Below are positions 1 to 5,938 of a stretch of DNA of 11,741 bases, in pieces (position 1 is the first letter of the stretch; every line of letters starts with the position of its first letter). Origin of the DNA: Bacteroidetes bacterium UBA1952. Lineage in GTDB: Bacteria; Bacteroidota; Bacteroidia; Chitinophagales; Chitinophagaceae. A program made the translations under genes and the position numbers. The notes under the pieces were generated by a model. The model ran no database searches. It had not been told where the DNA came from and was given only the letters and a program-made list of their open reading frames with translations. The stretch covers positions 1 through 11,741 of the forward strand of contig DDEO01000086.1 of NCBI GenBank assembly GCA_002336725.1, given 5' to 3'.

Positions 1-97
1 AAAAGTTCAATAGAATTACTAATCTTGAACCTTGCACAAATGTTCAATCGAAGAACTTCAGCCCCGCTTTTGGCAAACCCTTGTTAGTGGCTGGCAT
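1..97 (-). other. Partial attC-like cassette end (window edge)
   Basis: On the minus strand the SMR gene ends in CACTAA. Only a few bases later comes CCACTAAC (plus-strand GTTAGTGG at 83-90), then AT-rich sequence with repeated GTTCAA/TTGAAC boxes (5-10, 25-30, 44-49) up to the window edge. The 15-base arm 83-97 matches the reverse complement of 1081-1095 at 13 of 15 positions, so the same box lies at each end of the two-gene AT-rich unit. AAC-ending and GTT-starting boxes paired this way resemble the R''/R' boxes of integron attC sites, although the exact consensus RYYYAAC/GTTRRRY is not met. The site is incomplete because the window starts here. The integron-like reading is inference. Confidence 0.4.
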
Positions 98-99
98 TT

Positions 100-429
100 T
101 TAGTGGCTTGCTGATTTTGAAAAAAGATTGATTACAACAACACCAATTACGATAAGTAACATTCCCAAGATAGCTGGAGTATCAAATTTTTGCTTAAATA
201 TCGTTACCGAAACAGTTGCTGTAAGTACAATACCCAAACCTGCCCAAATTGCATAAGCAGTACCTAGCGGAATACTTTTTAACGCCTGTGATAAAAAATA
301 AAAGCAAGCACCGAAAGCTATGACTGTAATGATACTTGGTGTTAATTTTGAGAAACCGTTAGATTTTGCTAAAAAGCTTGAGCCAACCACTTCAAGCACA
401 ATAGCTAAGGATAAAAATAGATATTTCAT
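100..429 (-). CDS. Small multidrug resistance (SMR) efflux protein, QacE/EmrE-like
   Basis: This encodes a 109-residue four-helix inner-membrane protein of the SMR family. Family members work as dimers that exchange protons for lipophilic cations such as quaternary ammonium compounds. The conserved membrane-embedded glutamate is Glu13 (in LEVVGS), and the subfamily signature is present as GTAYAIWAGLGIV (residues 56-68, with Tyr59, Trp62 and Gly64). Four hydrophobic segments lie at roughly 2-20, 31-50, 56-78 and 85-103, and the length is normal for the family. The gene sits 70 bp after the Crp/Fnr-type gene on the same strand. The gap holds an FNR-like palindrome and a possible promoter, so the neighbour probably controls it. 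The stop codon lies a few bases from the cassette boundary box. Substrate specificity cannot be read from sequence; a guanidinium exporter (Gdx/SugE type) is less likely given the QacE-like signature. Confidence 0.93.
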   Translation of the reverse strand: MKYLFLSLAIVLEVVGSSFLAKSNGFSKLTPSIITVIAFGACFYFLSQALKSIPLGTAYAIWAGLGIVLTATVSVTIFKQKFDTPAILGMLLIVIGVVVINLFSKSASH

Positions 430-452
430 TGTTTTTGTTTTAATTTATGCAA

Positions 453-495
453 AGAAACGAAAGATAAAAACTGGTTTTTTTGACAAAAGTCAAAA
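453..495 (-). promoter_or_regulatory. Candidate Crp/Fnr-type operator and promoter for the SMR gene
   Basis: A perfect 7-bp inverted repeat with a 4-base spacer, TTTTGAC-N4-GTCAAAA, lies at 478-495. Its core TTGAC-N4-GTCAA has the geometry of FNR-family sites (TTGAT-N4-ATCAA). On the minus strand a TTTTG box inside the palindrome is followed 17 bases later by TATCTTTC (459-466), one change from the Bacteroidota -7 element TAnnTTTG. The palindrome thus overlaps the expected -33 position of a promoter reading into the SMR gene. It also lies just past the 3' end of the Crp/Fnr-type gene. Whether binding activates or represses cannot be decided from sequence. Confidence 0.55.
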
Positions 496-499
496 TCGT

Positions 500-1060
500 T
501 TATTTCTTTCTAATTCGGCTCAATGTTTCCTGGGAAATACCCAAATATGAGGCGATATGTCCTAAAGAAATCCGTTGCAAAATTTTCGGTTGTTTTTTCA
601 AAAGCCAATTGTAATGTTGTTCTGCGGTATGGGTTTGCAGTAAAAAAGAACGTTCTTCCAAAATTTTGCAATATTCTTCTGTCATTTTTCTCCCAATCGT
701 GTTCATTTCTTGTGAAGATTTGTAAAAACTATCAAGGTCATTACTTGAAATATAATATAAAGTAGTGTCTTCTAAAAACTGAATATTTTCAATTGAAGGT
801 TGATTAAAAAACAAAGGCATTACTGAACCTAAAATTCCGTCTTCAAAACCAAACCAAACATTAATTTCTCGTTCTTCTACATTATAGAATGAGCGTACCA
901 ATCCAGTTTCGATTACAAATAAATTAGAAACTATTTGTCCTTGTTTAAGTAAAAAATCACCTTTTTGTTTTGTCAGGATTTTGATTTTTTTGTCAAGTTC
1001 CTTTTCAGTTTTAGCGTTCAGATTACCGTACGTTTTTAGTTGTCTAATGAGAACATTCAT
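500..1060 (-). CDS. Crp/Fnr-family transcriptional regulator
   Basis: This 186-residue protein has the two-part Crp/Fnr layout. A cNMP-binding-like beta-roll covers about residues 1-115 (pattern GDFLLKQGQIVSNLFVIETGLVR at 34-56). A dimerisation helix follows at about 117-145, and a C-terminal helix-turn-helix at about 163-184 contains ISLGHIASYLGISQETLSRIRK. The protein ends right after the recognition helix and is a little shorter than E. coli Crp. The canonical cAMP phosphate-binding cassette is not evident, and there is no N-terminal cysteine cluster for an FNR-type iron-sulfur centre, so the ligand is unknown. The gene lies upstream of the SMR gene on the same strand. Its 5' end is only about 27 bp from the GTTAGTGG boundary box, which leaves little room for its own promoter. 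The likely role is local control of the efflux gene; that part is inference. Confidence 0.9.
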   Translation of the reverse strand: MNVLIRQLKTYGNLNAKTEKELDKKIKILTKQKGDFLLKQGQIVSNLFVIETGLVRSFYNVEEREINVWFGFEDGILGSVMPLFFNQPSIENIQFLEDTTLYYISSNDLDSFYKSSQEMNTIGRKMTEEYCKILEERSFLLQTHTAEQHYNWLLKKQPKILQRISLGHIASYLGISQETLSRIRKK

Positions 1061-1080
1061 TTTGGGTCGTGTGTTGGTTT

Positions 1081-1205
1081 ATGCTTGCCACTAACATTCC
1101 GATTGCCGAAAGTCATTAGCTCTGCAAGTTTCGGCAATAAATCCTTAGCCCGCAACTAAACTTTCGGTTATAAGCCGCATTTGGTACGATTGCCGAAAGT
1201 TTACC
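1081..1205. repeat. Recombination-site-like block of four alternating repeats
   Basis: CGATTGCCGAAAGT occurs as an exact 14-bp direct repeat at 1100-1113 and 1187-1200. Two inverted relatives lie between them: AAGTTTCGGCAATAA (1126-1140) and TAAACTTTCGG (1157-1167). Two perfect hairpins result: 1102-1111 with 1129-1138 (10 bp), and 1157-1167 with 1193-1203 (11 bp). CCACTAAC (1088-1095) and GTTATAAGC (1167-1175) sit as AAC/GTT boxes at the ends of an 88-bp core, resembling attC architecture. The block lies between the recombinase stop codon and the AT-rich cassette. A recombination site is the most economical reading but is unproven. Confidence 0.5.
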
Positions 1206-1208
1206 GCC

Positions 1209-2294
1209 TCAGAGACCCAAACTATCCAATGGGGAAGGGGGGCGGTTGTGGCGCGCCACATGCGTATATATCTCCGTTGTCTTTATGCTGCTATGCCCCA
1301 GGAGGTCTTGTATCACCCGGATATCTGTACCCGCTTCTAACAAGTGCGTAGCGTAAGAATGCCGGAGCATATGCATAGTTACAGGTCTTTGAATGCCGGC
1401 ACGGGCTGCCGCTGTTTTTATCACCATTTGCAGACTTCTTTCGCTGTACGGCTCGCCCGGGTTTTGGCCTTCAAAAAGAAAGGTAACAGGCCGGTATTGC
1501 CGGAACTGTTCCCGAAGCAGTTGGAGCAGACTTTCGGGCAGGGGCAGGTCCCGGTCTTTTTTTCCTTTTCCGCCGCGCACATACAGCGCCATACGCTTGC
1601 TGTCAATATCTTGCGGCGTGAGGGCTATTACCTCGCCCAAACGCAGGCCAAGGCCGTAAGCCAGCATCAGCATCGCACGGTGCTTTAGATTTTCTGTAGC
1701 GGCCAGCAGGCTGCGCACTTCTTCTTTTGCCAGCACTTTGGGGTTGGTCAGGGGCGGCTTCGGACGCGGAATGGCGTAGTATTGACGGGGCTGCCCTTCT
1801 ATCTGCTCATAATAAAACTTGATGGCATTGATGAGCATATTCTGATAGGCTTCCGAAATGCCCTCGGCTACGCGCCCGGCCATATAGTCCAGCACTTCTT
1901 GCCGTGTCAGTTCCAAAGGCAGGCGCGGGGCAATATGGGTCAGAAACTGAGAGAACGCACCCCGGTAGTTCTTTAGGGTTTTGGGGCTGTAGCGCTTCAA
2001 AGCAATCCCTTGGCAATACCGCGAGAGAACCGCATCCGCAGGCGTGGGCGGCGGTGGCGGACCTGCCAAAAAGTGCACATCGGGTATGCTCAACGAGATG
2101 TGTTCCAGTGCACAAATTTTTCGCAATTCTGCAACCGCAACCGGTGTGGCAGGCAACAGATAACCCCGCGCCGCTGCTTCGTAATAAGCCCCAGCCGCTA
2201 CCAGCGTCGTACGTAAAAATGCATTTGAGTACGGGAAGAACACGCTGAATGTGTTGTGATCGGGCCGCAGGCGGAGTGTTACAGCAGCTTTCAT
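1209..2294 (-). CDS. Tyrosine recombinase / integrase
   Basis: This 361-residue tyrosine recombinase is numbered from the first ATG at 2294; a TTG start at 2351 would add 19 residues. After an N-terminal segment of about 85 residues, a SAM-like core-binding domain covers about 86-170 (RYSPKTLKNYRGAFSQFL). The catalytic domain covers about 185-350. All expected catalytic residues are present: Arg218 in GLGLRLGEV, a lysine in GGKGKKDR (about 243-245), His308 and Arg311 in HMLRHS, His334 in LLGHSS and Tyr343 in IYTHV. The C-terminus contains SPLDSL, an ending also seen in integron integrases and related Bacteroidota recombinases. The 3' end faces the repeat block and AT-rich cassette, so if this is an integron the gene is in reversed orientation. 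I cannot confirm the IntI-specific extra helix, so a XerC/D-like or mobile-element integrase remains possible. Confidence 0.9.
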   Translation of the reverse strand: MKAAVTLRLRPDHNTFSVFFPYSNAFLRTTLVAAGAYYEAAARGYLLPATPVAVAELRKICALEHISLSIPDVHFLAGPPPPPTPADAVLSRYCQGIALKRYSPKTLKNYRGAFSQFLTHIAPRLPLELTRQEVLDYMAGRVAEGISEAYQNMLINAIKFYYEQIEGQPRQYYAIPRPKPPLTNPKVLAKEEVRSLLAATENLKHRAMLMLAYGLGLRLGEVIALTPQDIDSKRMALYVRGGKGKKDRDLPLPESLLQLLREQFRQYRPVTFLFEGQNPGEPYSERSLQMVIKTAAARAGIQRPVTMHMLRHSYATHLLEAGTDIRVIQDLLGHSSIKTTEIYTHVARHNRPPSPLDSLGL

Positions 2295-2334
2295 AAAAGG
2301 AGCGTTAGAAGCAGAAGAGAGAACCGGCCCGCGC

Positions 2335-2365
2335 CAAATTAAAGCACACAAATTTTAAATGCAAA
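2335..2365 (-). promoter_or_regulatory. Candidate promoter of the recombinase gene
   Basis: On the minus strand TTTG (2362-2365) is followed after exactly 19 bases by TTAATTTG (2335-2342), one mismatch from the Bacteroidota -7 element TAnnTTTG. Transcription would start about 35-40 bases before the ATG at 2294. If correct, the first in-frame TTG at 2351 lies upstream of the transcript, which favours the ATG start. Confidence 0.35.
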
Positions 2366-2525
2366 TGTGCCCGGTCGGCATTCGCCCTGTGGGTCGTCGA
2401 ATAAATCTCCTATTTGAACGCGCCTCTTGGCGCGTCCCTATAAACGCCGTTCTTTTCATGTGTCTTCCGTTACCTCTCTCCTTTCCCCCCTTTGCGGGGA
2501 TTGAGGGGTACCGGGGGTGAGGCTC
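2352..2525. other. Intergenic stretch with two small GC-rich hairpins
   Basis: No gene is visible here. ACGCGCC and GGCGCGT (2418-2424 and 2429-2435) form a perfect 7-bp hairpin with a 4-base loop. A C-run and G-run pair near 2487-2499, in a pyrimidine-then-GGGG tract that ends just before the receptor stop codon. Neither hairpin has a T-tract on the minus strand, so neither is a convincing rho-independent terminator for the receptor. The stretch also contains the candidate recombinase promoter. Confidence 0.4.
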
Positions 2526-4694
2526 CTAAATCTCCTCCTTGCTAAACTCCGTCCGCGACAGGTTTATCCCCACAAAAAACGAGCGGAACAGCGCCGGATA
2601 CTGCGGCAGCGGATGCGCATCCGAAGCACTGCGATACCGGTAGCCAAAGATATTTTTGCGGTTGGTAAGGTTGTCCACGCCGGCATAGGCCACGGCAAAC
2701 CATTTCTTCACCGAAAACAGCTTGTTGAAGGTGATAGAAACATTGTGGTAATCGGGGGTGCGGTCGGCGAGAAATTCCGGATTTTGCGGGTTGTAGTAGG
2801 GCCGGCCGCTTGCGTAGTTGTAGGAGACGTTTATCTGCGAACCCAGCTTGTTAATCCAATACTTGCCAATCAGGTTTAGGTTGTGCGTGGCAATAAAATC
2901 GGGCTGCGCTTCGGCGAGGTAGTCTTTATAGCGGCGGCGGGTGTCAATATAGCTATACGAAACCCAGTAGTCCAGGTTTTTCACCGTCTTGCGGTCGCGC
3001 CAAAACAGCTCCAGGCCCTGCGCATAGCCGTCGCCTGTCGCCAGCACCGGCCCCACGGGGAAGTGAAACGGATTCGGGTCGTAATACACCGATGATTCGC
3101 GCGCCAAGTCGTCGTATTTTTTGTAATAAGCCTCCAGCCGCAGCGTCCGCGTGTCGGTCATCCACTGATAATTGACGATGGCGTGGGTAGCGCGCGCCGG
3201 TCCGGGACGGTAGCCGTAGAGCAAAATCGTCGGTTCCGGATTTTGATAGAAAAGGCCGCCTGCGAGCGAAACAGTGCTGTGTCGGCCAGTCTTGATGGCC
3301 GCACTCAGGCGGGGCGAAAGCATGGATTCCTTCAGCAAAGAGCTGTTTTCAAAACGCAGTCCGGGCCGCAACGACAGCCAGTGCAGTGGTGTCCAGTTGG
3401 CCTCGGTATAGGCGGCCAGCAGGGTTTCGTCGAAGGCATTTTTGGGAAAAGCGCCATAGCTCCGCTCATATCGAATCCCATTGCCCTCGCCGCCGGCCAG
3501 CAGCGAGAAGCGGCGGCTAAAGTAGCGCGTGGCTTCCATACGCACCTGCACCCGGCGGTCGGCGGCCAGCGCGGGCGTTCCGTTTTGGTCTATCTCGTCT
3601 TTGTTGTCGGCATAGAGGGCTGCGCCGTAGAGGTTCCATTTCGTGCCGACGAACTGCCGGTACGAGGCCATGCCGTAGGCGTTGCGGTTTTGGATGCCAA
3701 AGCGCAGCGCCTGCGCCGGACTGTCGGGGTTGGGAACCTGTGTGCCGCTGCGGAATTGGGAGAAATTGCCCATTACTTTCAGCAGTCCGTCTTTAGCAGG
3801 TCGCCAGGTGAGGGTGGCGTTGCCGCTGCCGCCTTTGGGCACGTCGTAGAAGTCAAAATTGGTTTGCGCCAGCTTGTAAAACGGTTGCAGATTGGTGTAA
3901 GAAGCGCCGCCTTCCAGCGAAAAAGTGGTGTCCCAGAGCTTGCTGCCGGAAGCGTAGATACCGGCCATATTTGCACCCAGATTTACAGTAGATTTTTCCG
4001 GCATATCCAACGTGTTGATTTCCAGTACCGAAGAGAGCGCCTGACCGTAGCGGGCGCTGTAGCCGCCGGAGGAAAACGAAACGCCTTTGAGGTTCCAGGG
4101 CATAAAGCGCGAACGCGAAGCCACGCCGGGTGCTGCGGAGAAAAAAGCGTTTTGAATCGTGAGGCCGTCCACAATCACCGCCGCTTCGCTGGCGTCGCCG
4201 CCGCGCACAAAAAGGCCCGTTTGGGTTCCCTGCTGCTGCGTTCCGGGCAGCGTTTGGATGGCCTTTACCACGTCGCCGTTGGCGCTTGCGGTAGTAACGA
4301 TGTCCAGCGGTTTGAGGACGGTTTTGGAAGAATTTCCGGCATCAAAAGAACCGGCGGTAATGGTTACTTCTTCGAGGTCGGTCGCCGATTTCTTGAGACG
4401 GATGGCGAAGTTTGTATTTCCGGAAATCGTGTCAGTCTGCACGGGTGTGCCGCCCATTTCGTAGCCGGCCAGCGTTGCCGAAAGGGATTGCAGCCCTTTT
4501 TCGGTGGTAGAAAAGGAGAAGCGCCCCGCCGAGTCAGACGTGCCTCCGTCGAGGGTGTTATCAAGATATACGGATGCGCCTTTGAGGGGTTTCCCGGCGC
4601 GGTCGGTTATCGTGCCGCGCAGGAGGGTTTGGGCCTGAAGGGCGGCAATATTTCCGGAAAAAAAGAGGCACAGGAGCAGTAAAGAGCGACGCAT
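2526..4694 (-). CDS. TonB-dependent outer-membrane receptor with carboxypeptidase-regulatory-like domain
   Basis: This 722-residue protein is numbered from the ATG at 4694; a TTG 12 bases earlier lies inside the probable promoter. It begins with a signal peptide (MRRSLLLLCLFFSGNIAALQA, about 1-21). A carboxypeptidase-regulatory-like beta-sandwich follows at about 25-110 (GTITDRAGKPLKGASVYLDN), a domain typical of Bacteroidota receptors. The plug domain lies at about 120-230 (VVKAIQTLPGTQQQG, GLFVRGGDASEAAVIVDGL). The remainder is a 22-strand-type beta-barrel ending in FRSFFVGINLSRTEFSKEEI. It should take up a ligand across the outer membrane using TonB-ExbBD energy. No SusD-like gene is adjacent, so it does not look like a polysaccharide-utilisation pair; its ligand (siderophore, metal, peptide or other) cannot be inferred. 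It lies 157 bp downstream of uppP on the same strand but has its own promoter-like element. Confidence 0.92.
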   Translation of the reverse strand: MRRSLLLLCLFFSGNIAALQAQTLLRGTITDRAGKPLKGASVYLDNTLDGGTSDSAGRFSFSTTEKGLQSLSATLAGYEMGGTPVQTDTISGNTNFAIRLKKSATDLEEVTITAGSFDAGNSSKTVLKPLDIVTTASANGDVVKAIQTLPGTQQQGTQTGLFVRGGDASEAAVIVDGLTIQNAFFSAAPGVASRSRFMPWNLKGVSFSSGGYSARYGQALSSVLEINTLDMPEKSTVNLGANMAGIYASGSKLWDTTFSLEGGASYTNLQPFYKLAQTNFDFYDVPKGGSGNATLTWRPAKDGLLKVMGNFSQFRSGTQVPNPDSPAQALRFGIQNRNAYGMASYRQFVGTKWNLYGAALYADNKDEIDQNGTPALAADRRVQVRMEATRYFSRRFSLLAGGEGNGIRYERSYGAFPKNAFDETLLAAYTEANWTPLHWLSLRPGLRFENSSLLKESMLSPRLSAAIKTGRHSTVSLAGGLFYQNPEPTILLYGYRPGPARATHAIVNYQWMTDTRTLRLEAYYKKYDDLARESSVYYDPNPFHFPVGPVLATGDGYAQGLELFWRDRKTVKNLDYWVSYSYIDTRRRYKDYLAEAQPDFIATHNLNLIGKYWINKLGSQINVSYNYASGRPYYNPQNPEFLADRTPDYHNVSITFNKLFSVKKWFAVAYAGVDNLTNRKNIFGYRYRSASDAHPLPQYPALFRSFFVGINLSRTEFSKEEI

Positions 4695-4703
4695 AAGGAA
4701 CCG

Positions 4704-4711
4704 CAAAGCTA
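4704..4711 (-). promoter_or_regulatory. -7 promoter element of the TonB-dependent receptor gene
   Basis: TAGCTTTG on the minus strand matches the Bacteroidota -7 consensus TAnnTTTG exactly, with 9 bases between it and the ATG at 4694. No clear TTG -33 box is seen at the expected distance. The spacing predicts an mRNA leader of only a few bases. Confidence 0.5.
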
Positions 4712-4747
4712 CTTAGGAGCAGGCGGCTACGCGTATCCAGTTCTTGG

Positions 4748-4825
4748 TAGAATAGACCACGGATTTTTTAGGGTTGGAAGGGATTTTCATGATTTTTTCT
4801 GTGAAAATCCTGAAAGTCTGTTCTA
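4748..4825. repeat. Imperfect 78-bp inverted repeat between uppP and the receptor gene
   Basis: The outer arms TAGAATAGAC (4748-4757) and GTCTGTTCTA (4816-4825) pair at 9 of 10 positions. A perfect inner 9-bp stem joins GGATTTTCA (4781-4789) and TGAAAATCC (4802-4810) around a 12-base loop. It lies downstream of the uppP stop on the minus strand, but no T-run follows the stem on that strand. It could still be a weak terminator or a dispersed intergenic repeat. Confidence 0.5.
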
Positions 4826-4851
4826 TCCGTAGTTTATCAAGCCCAGTGCTA

Positions 4852-5691
4852 TCACAACCTTCCGCTCAGCAGCAAGGCCAGGATGAGGCCGCCGGCTACA
4901 ATGCGATACCAGCCCCAAAGTTGAAAGCCGTATTTTTTGAGGAAACCGATGAAAAACCGGATGGCCAGCGCCGCTACCACAAAAGCCACGACGTTGCCCA
5001 GCAGAAAGTGCATCGTGTGGGCGCTGTCCTGCAAAATCAGTTTATAGCCTTTGGTCTCCACCCCGGCCACGTGCCATTTCTTCAGAAAAATAGAATACAC
5101 CGTTACGGCCATCATCGTGGGTACAGCCAGGAAAAACGAAAACTCGGCCGCCGCCGCGCGGGTGAGTTTTTGCTGCATCCCGCCGATGATAGAAGCCGCC
5201 GCGCGACTCGTTCCGGGCATCATGGCGAGGCACTGCCAGAAGCCAATAGCGACCGCTTTTTTGACGGAAACGCCTTTTTCGTCGGTGATAAGCGCCGTAG
5301 GTTCGCCGGGCTTGGGTTGCGGGAATATTTTATCAATAAAAAGCAGCACCACACCGCCCAGGATGAGCACAATGGCAATGGGAACGGGCTTTTCGAGTAC
5401 TTCTTCTATCGCGTCGTCGAAGAGTTTGCCCAGCACCAGCGCCGGAATGACCGCAGCGGCGAGCTTGATGTAAAAATCAAGGCGCTTAAAGTTGAAGAAC
5501 TTTTTCCAGTACAGGGCCACGACGGCCAGGATGGCACCAAACTGAATGGAGACGGTGAAGAGTTTTACAAATTCATCTTCCTGAATGCCCATTGCCGTGT
5601 TCACAAAAATCATGTGGGCGGTAGAAGAAATGGGCAAAAATTCGGTCAGCCCTTCTACAATGGCGGTGATAATGGCTTGCGTCGTGGTCAT
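4852..5691 (-). CDS. uppP: Undecaprenyl-diphosphatase (UppP/BacA)
   Basis: This 279-residue polytopic inner-membrane enzyme removes a phosphate from undecaprenyl diphosphate. It recycles the lipid carrier for peptidoglycan and surface polysaccharide and is linked to bacitracin resistance. Both family active-site motifs are visible. The first is EGLTEFLPISSTAHM (13-27), with Glu13, Glu17, Ser22-Ser23 and His26. The second is MMPGTSRAAAS (157-167), with Arg163; Ala-Ala here replaces the more usual Ser-Ala/Thr. Most of the remaining sequence is hydrophobic and the length fits the family. The ATG at 5691 is chosen because the protein then starts with the family-typical MTTTQAIITAIVEGLTEF; a longer ORF runs to 5778, but its extra 29 residues do not look like this family. 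It is divergent from pheS. Confidence 0.96.
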   Translation of the reverse strand: MTTTQAIITAIVEGLTEFLPISSTAHMIFVNTAMGIQEDEFVKLFTVSIQFGAILAVVALYWKKFFNFKRLDFYIKLAAAVIPALVLGKLFDDAIEEVLEKPVPIAIVLILGGVVLLFIDKIFPQPKPGEPTALITDEKGVSVKKAVAIGFWQCLAMMPGTSRAAASIIGGMQQKLTRAAAAEFSFFLAVPTMMAVTVYSIFLKKWHVAGVETKGYKLILQDSAHTMHFLLGNVVAFVVAALAIRFFIGFLKKYGFQLWGWYRIVAGGLILALLLSGRL

Positions 5692-5698
5692 AGCAGCG

Positions 5699-5706
5699 CG
5701 AAAGTA
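5699..5706 (-). promoter_or_regulatory. Candidate -7 element of uppP
   Basis: TACTTTCG on the minus strand is one base from TAnnTTTG and lies 7 bases before the uppP ATG. Its position parallels the elements before pheS, the receptor gene and the cobalamin-binding gene. There is no clear -33 box. Confidence 0.35.
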
Positions 5707-5921
5707 GGCGGTTTGGGCCACCTGCCGGATTTTTGAAAACCGAAGCAAAGGCGGAAACCGAAGCAAATCCGATAGCACTCCTGTTGCCGTTAGGTGCTAC
5801 AGCCTTTTGTTTCTATAAAAAAATATGGGCATAAAGCCTGCTATTGGCGAGAAAACGACGACTCTTTGCCGGCGCTTTTTATCTTATTTAAAGAGTACAA
5901 AATGGCTGACTAAAGAGGTTG

Positions 5922-5929
5922 TAATTTCG
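5922..5929 (+). promoter_or_regulatory. Candidate -7 element of pheS
   Basis: TAATTTCG is one base from TAnnTTTG and lies 9 bases before the pheS ATG at 5939. It carries the same TTTCGCG context as the element before uppP. Its position makes the longer in-frame start at 5825 unlikely. Confidence 0.4.
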
Positions 5930-5938
5930 CGCCTACTT

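Noticed and set aside
2295..2351. Longer recombinase start at TTG 2351
   Set aside because: The 19 extra residues overlap a plausible promoter and look unlike the start of a protein; ATG at 2294 is the first strong start.
2480..2525. GC-rich C-run/G-run region as a terminator for the receptor gene
   Set aside because: There is no T-tract on the minus strand after the stem, so it is not supported as a rho-independent terminator.
3183..4682. 499-codon plus-strand ORF
   Set aside because: It is exactly antisense to the TonB-dependent receptor, whose domains, signal peptide and promoter are clear. The plus-strand translation shows no recognisable domain and an unnatural composition.
4694..4852. 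uppP and the receptor gene as one operon
   Set aside because: They share a strand, but the 157-bp gap contains a long hairpin and the receptor has its own exact TAnnTTTG element, so independent transcription is more likely.
4774..5736. 320-codon plus-strand ORF
   Set aside because: It is antisense to uppP, whose active-site motifs are intact; the translation is rich in His, Arg and Gln without domain structure.
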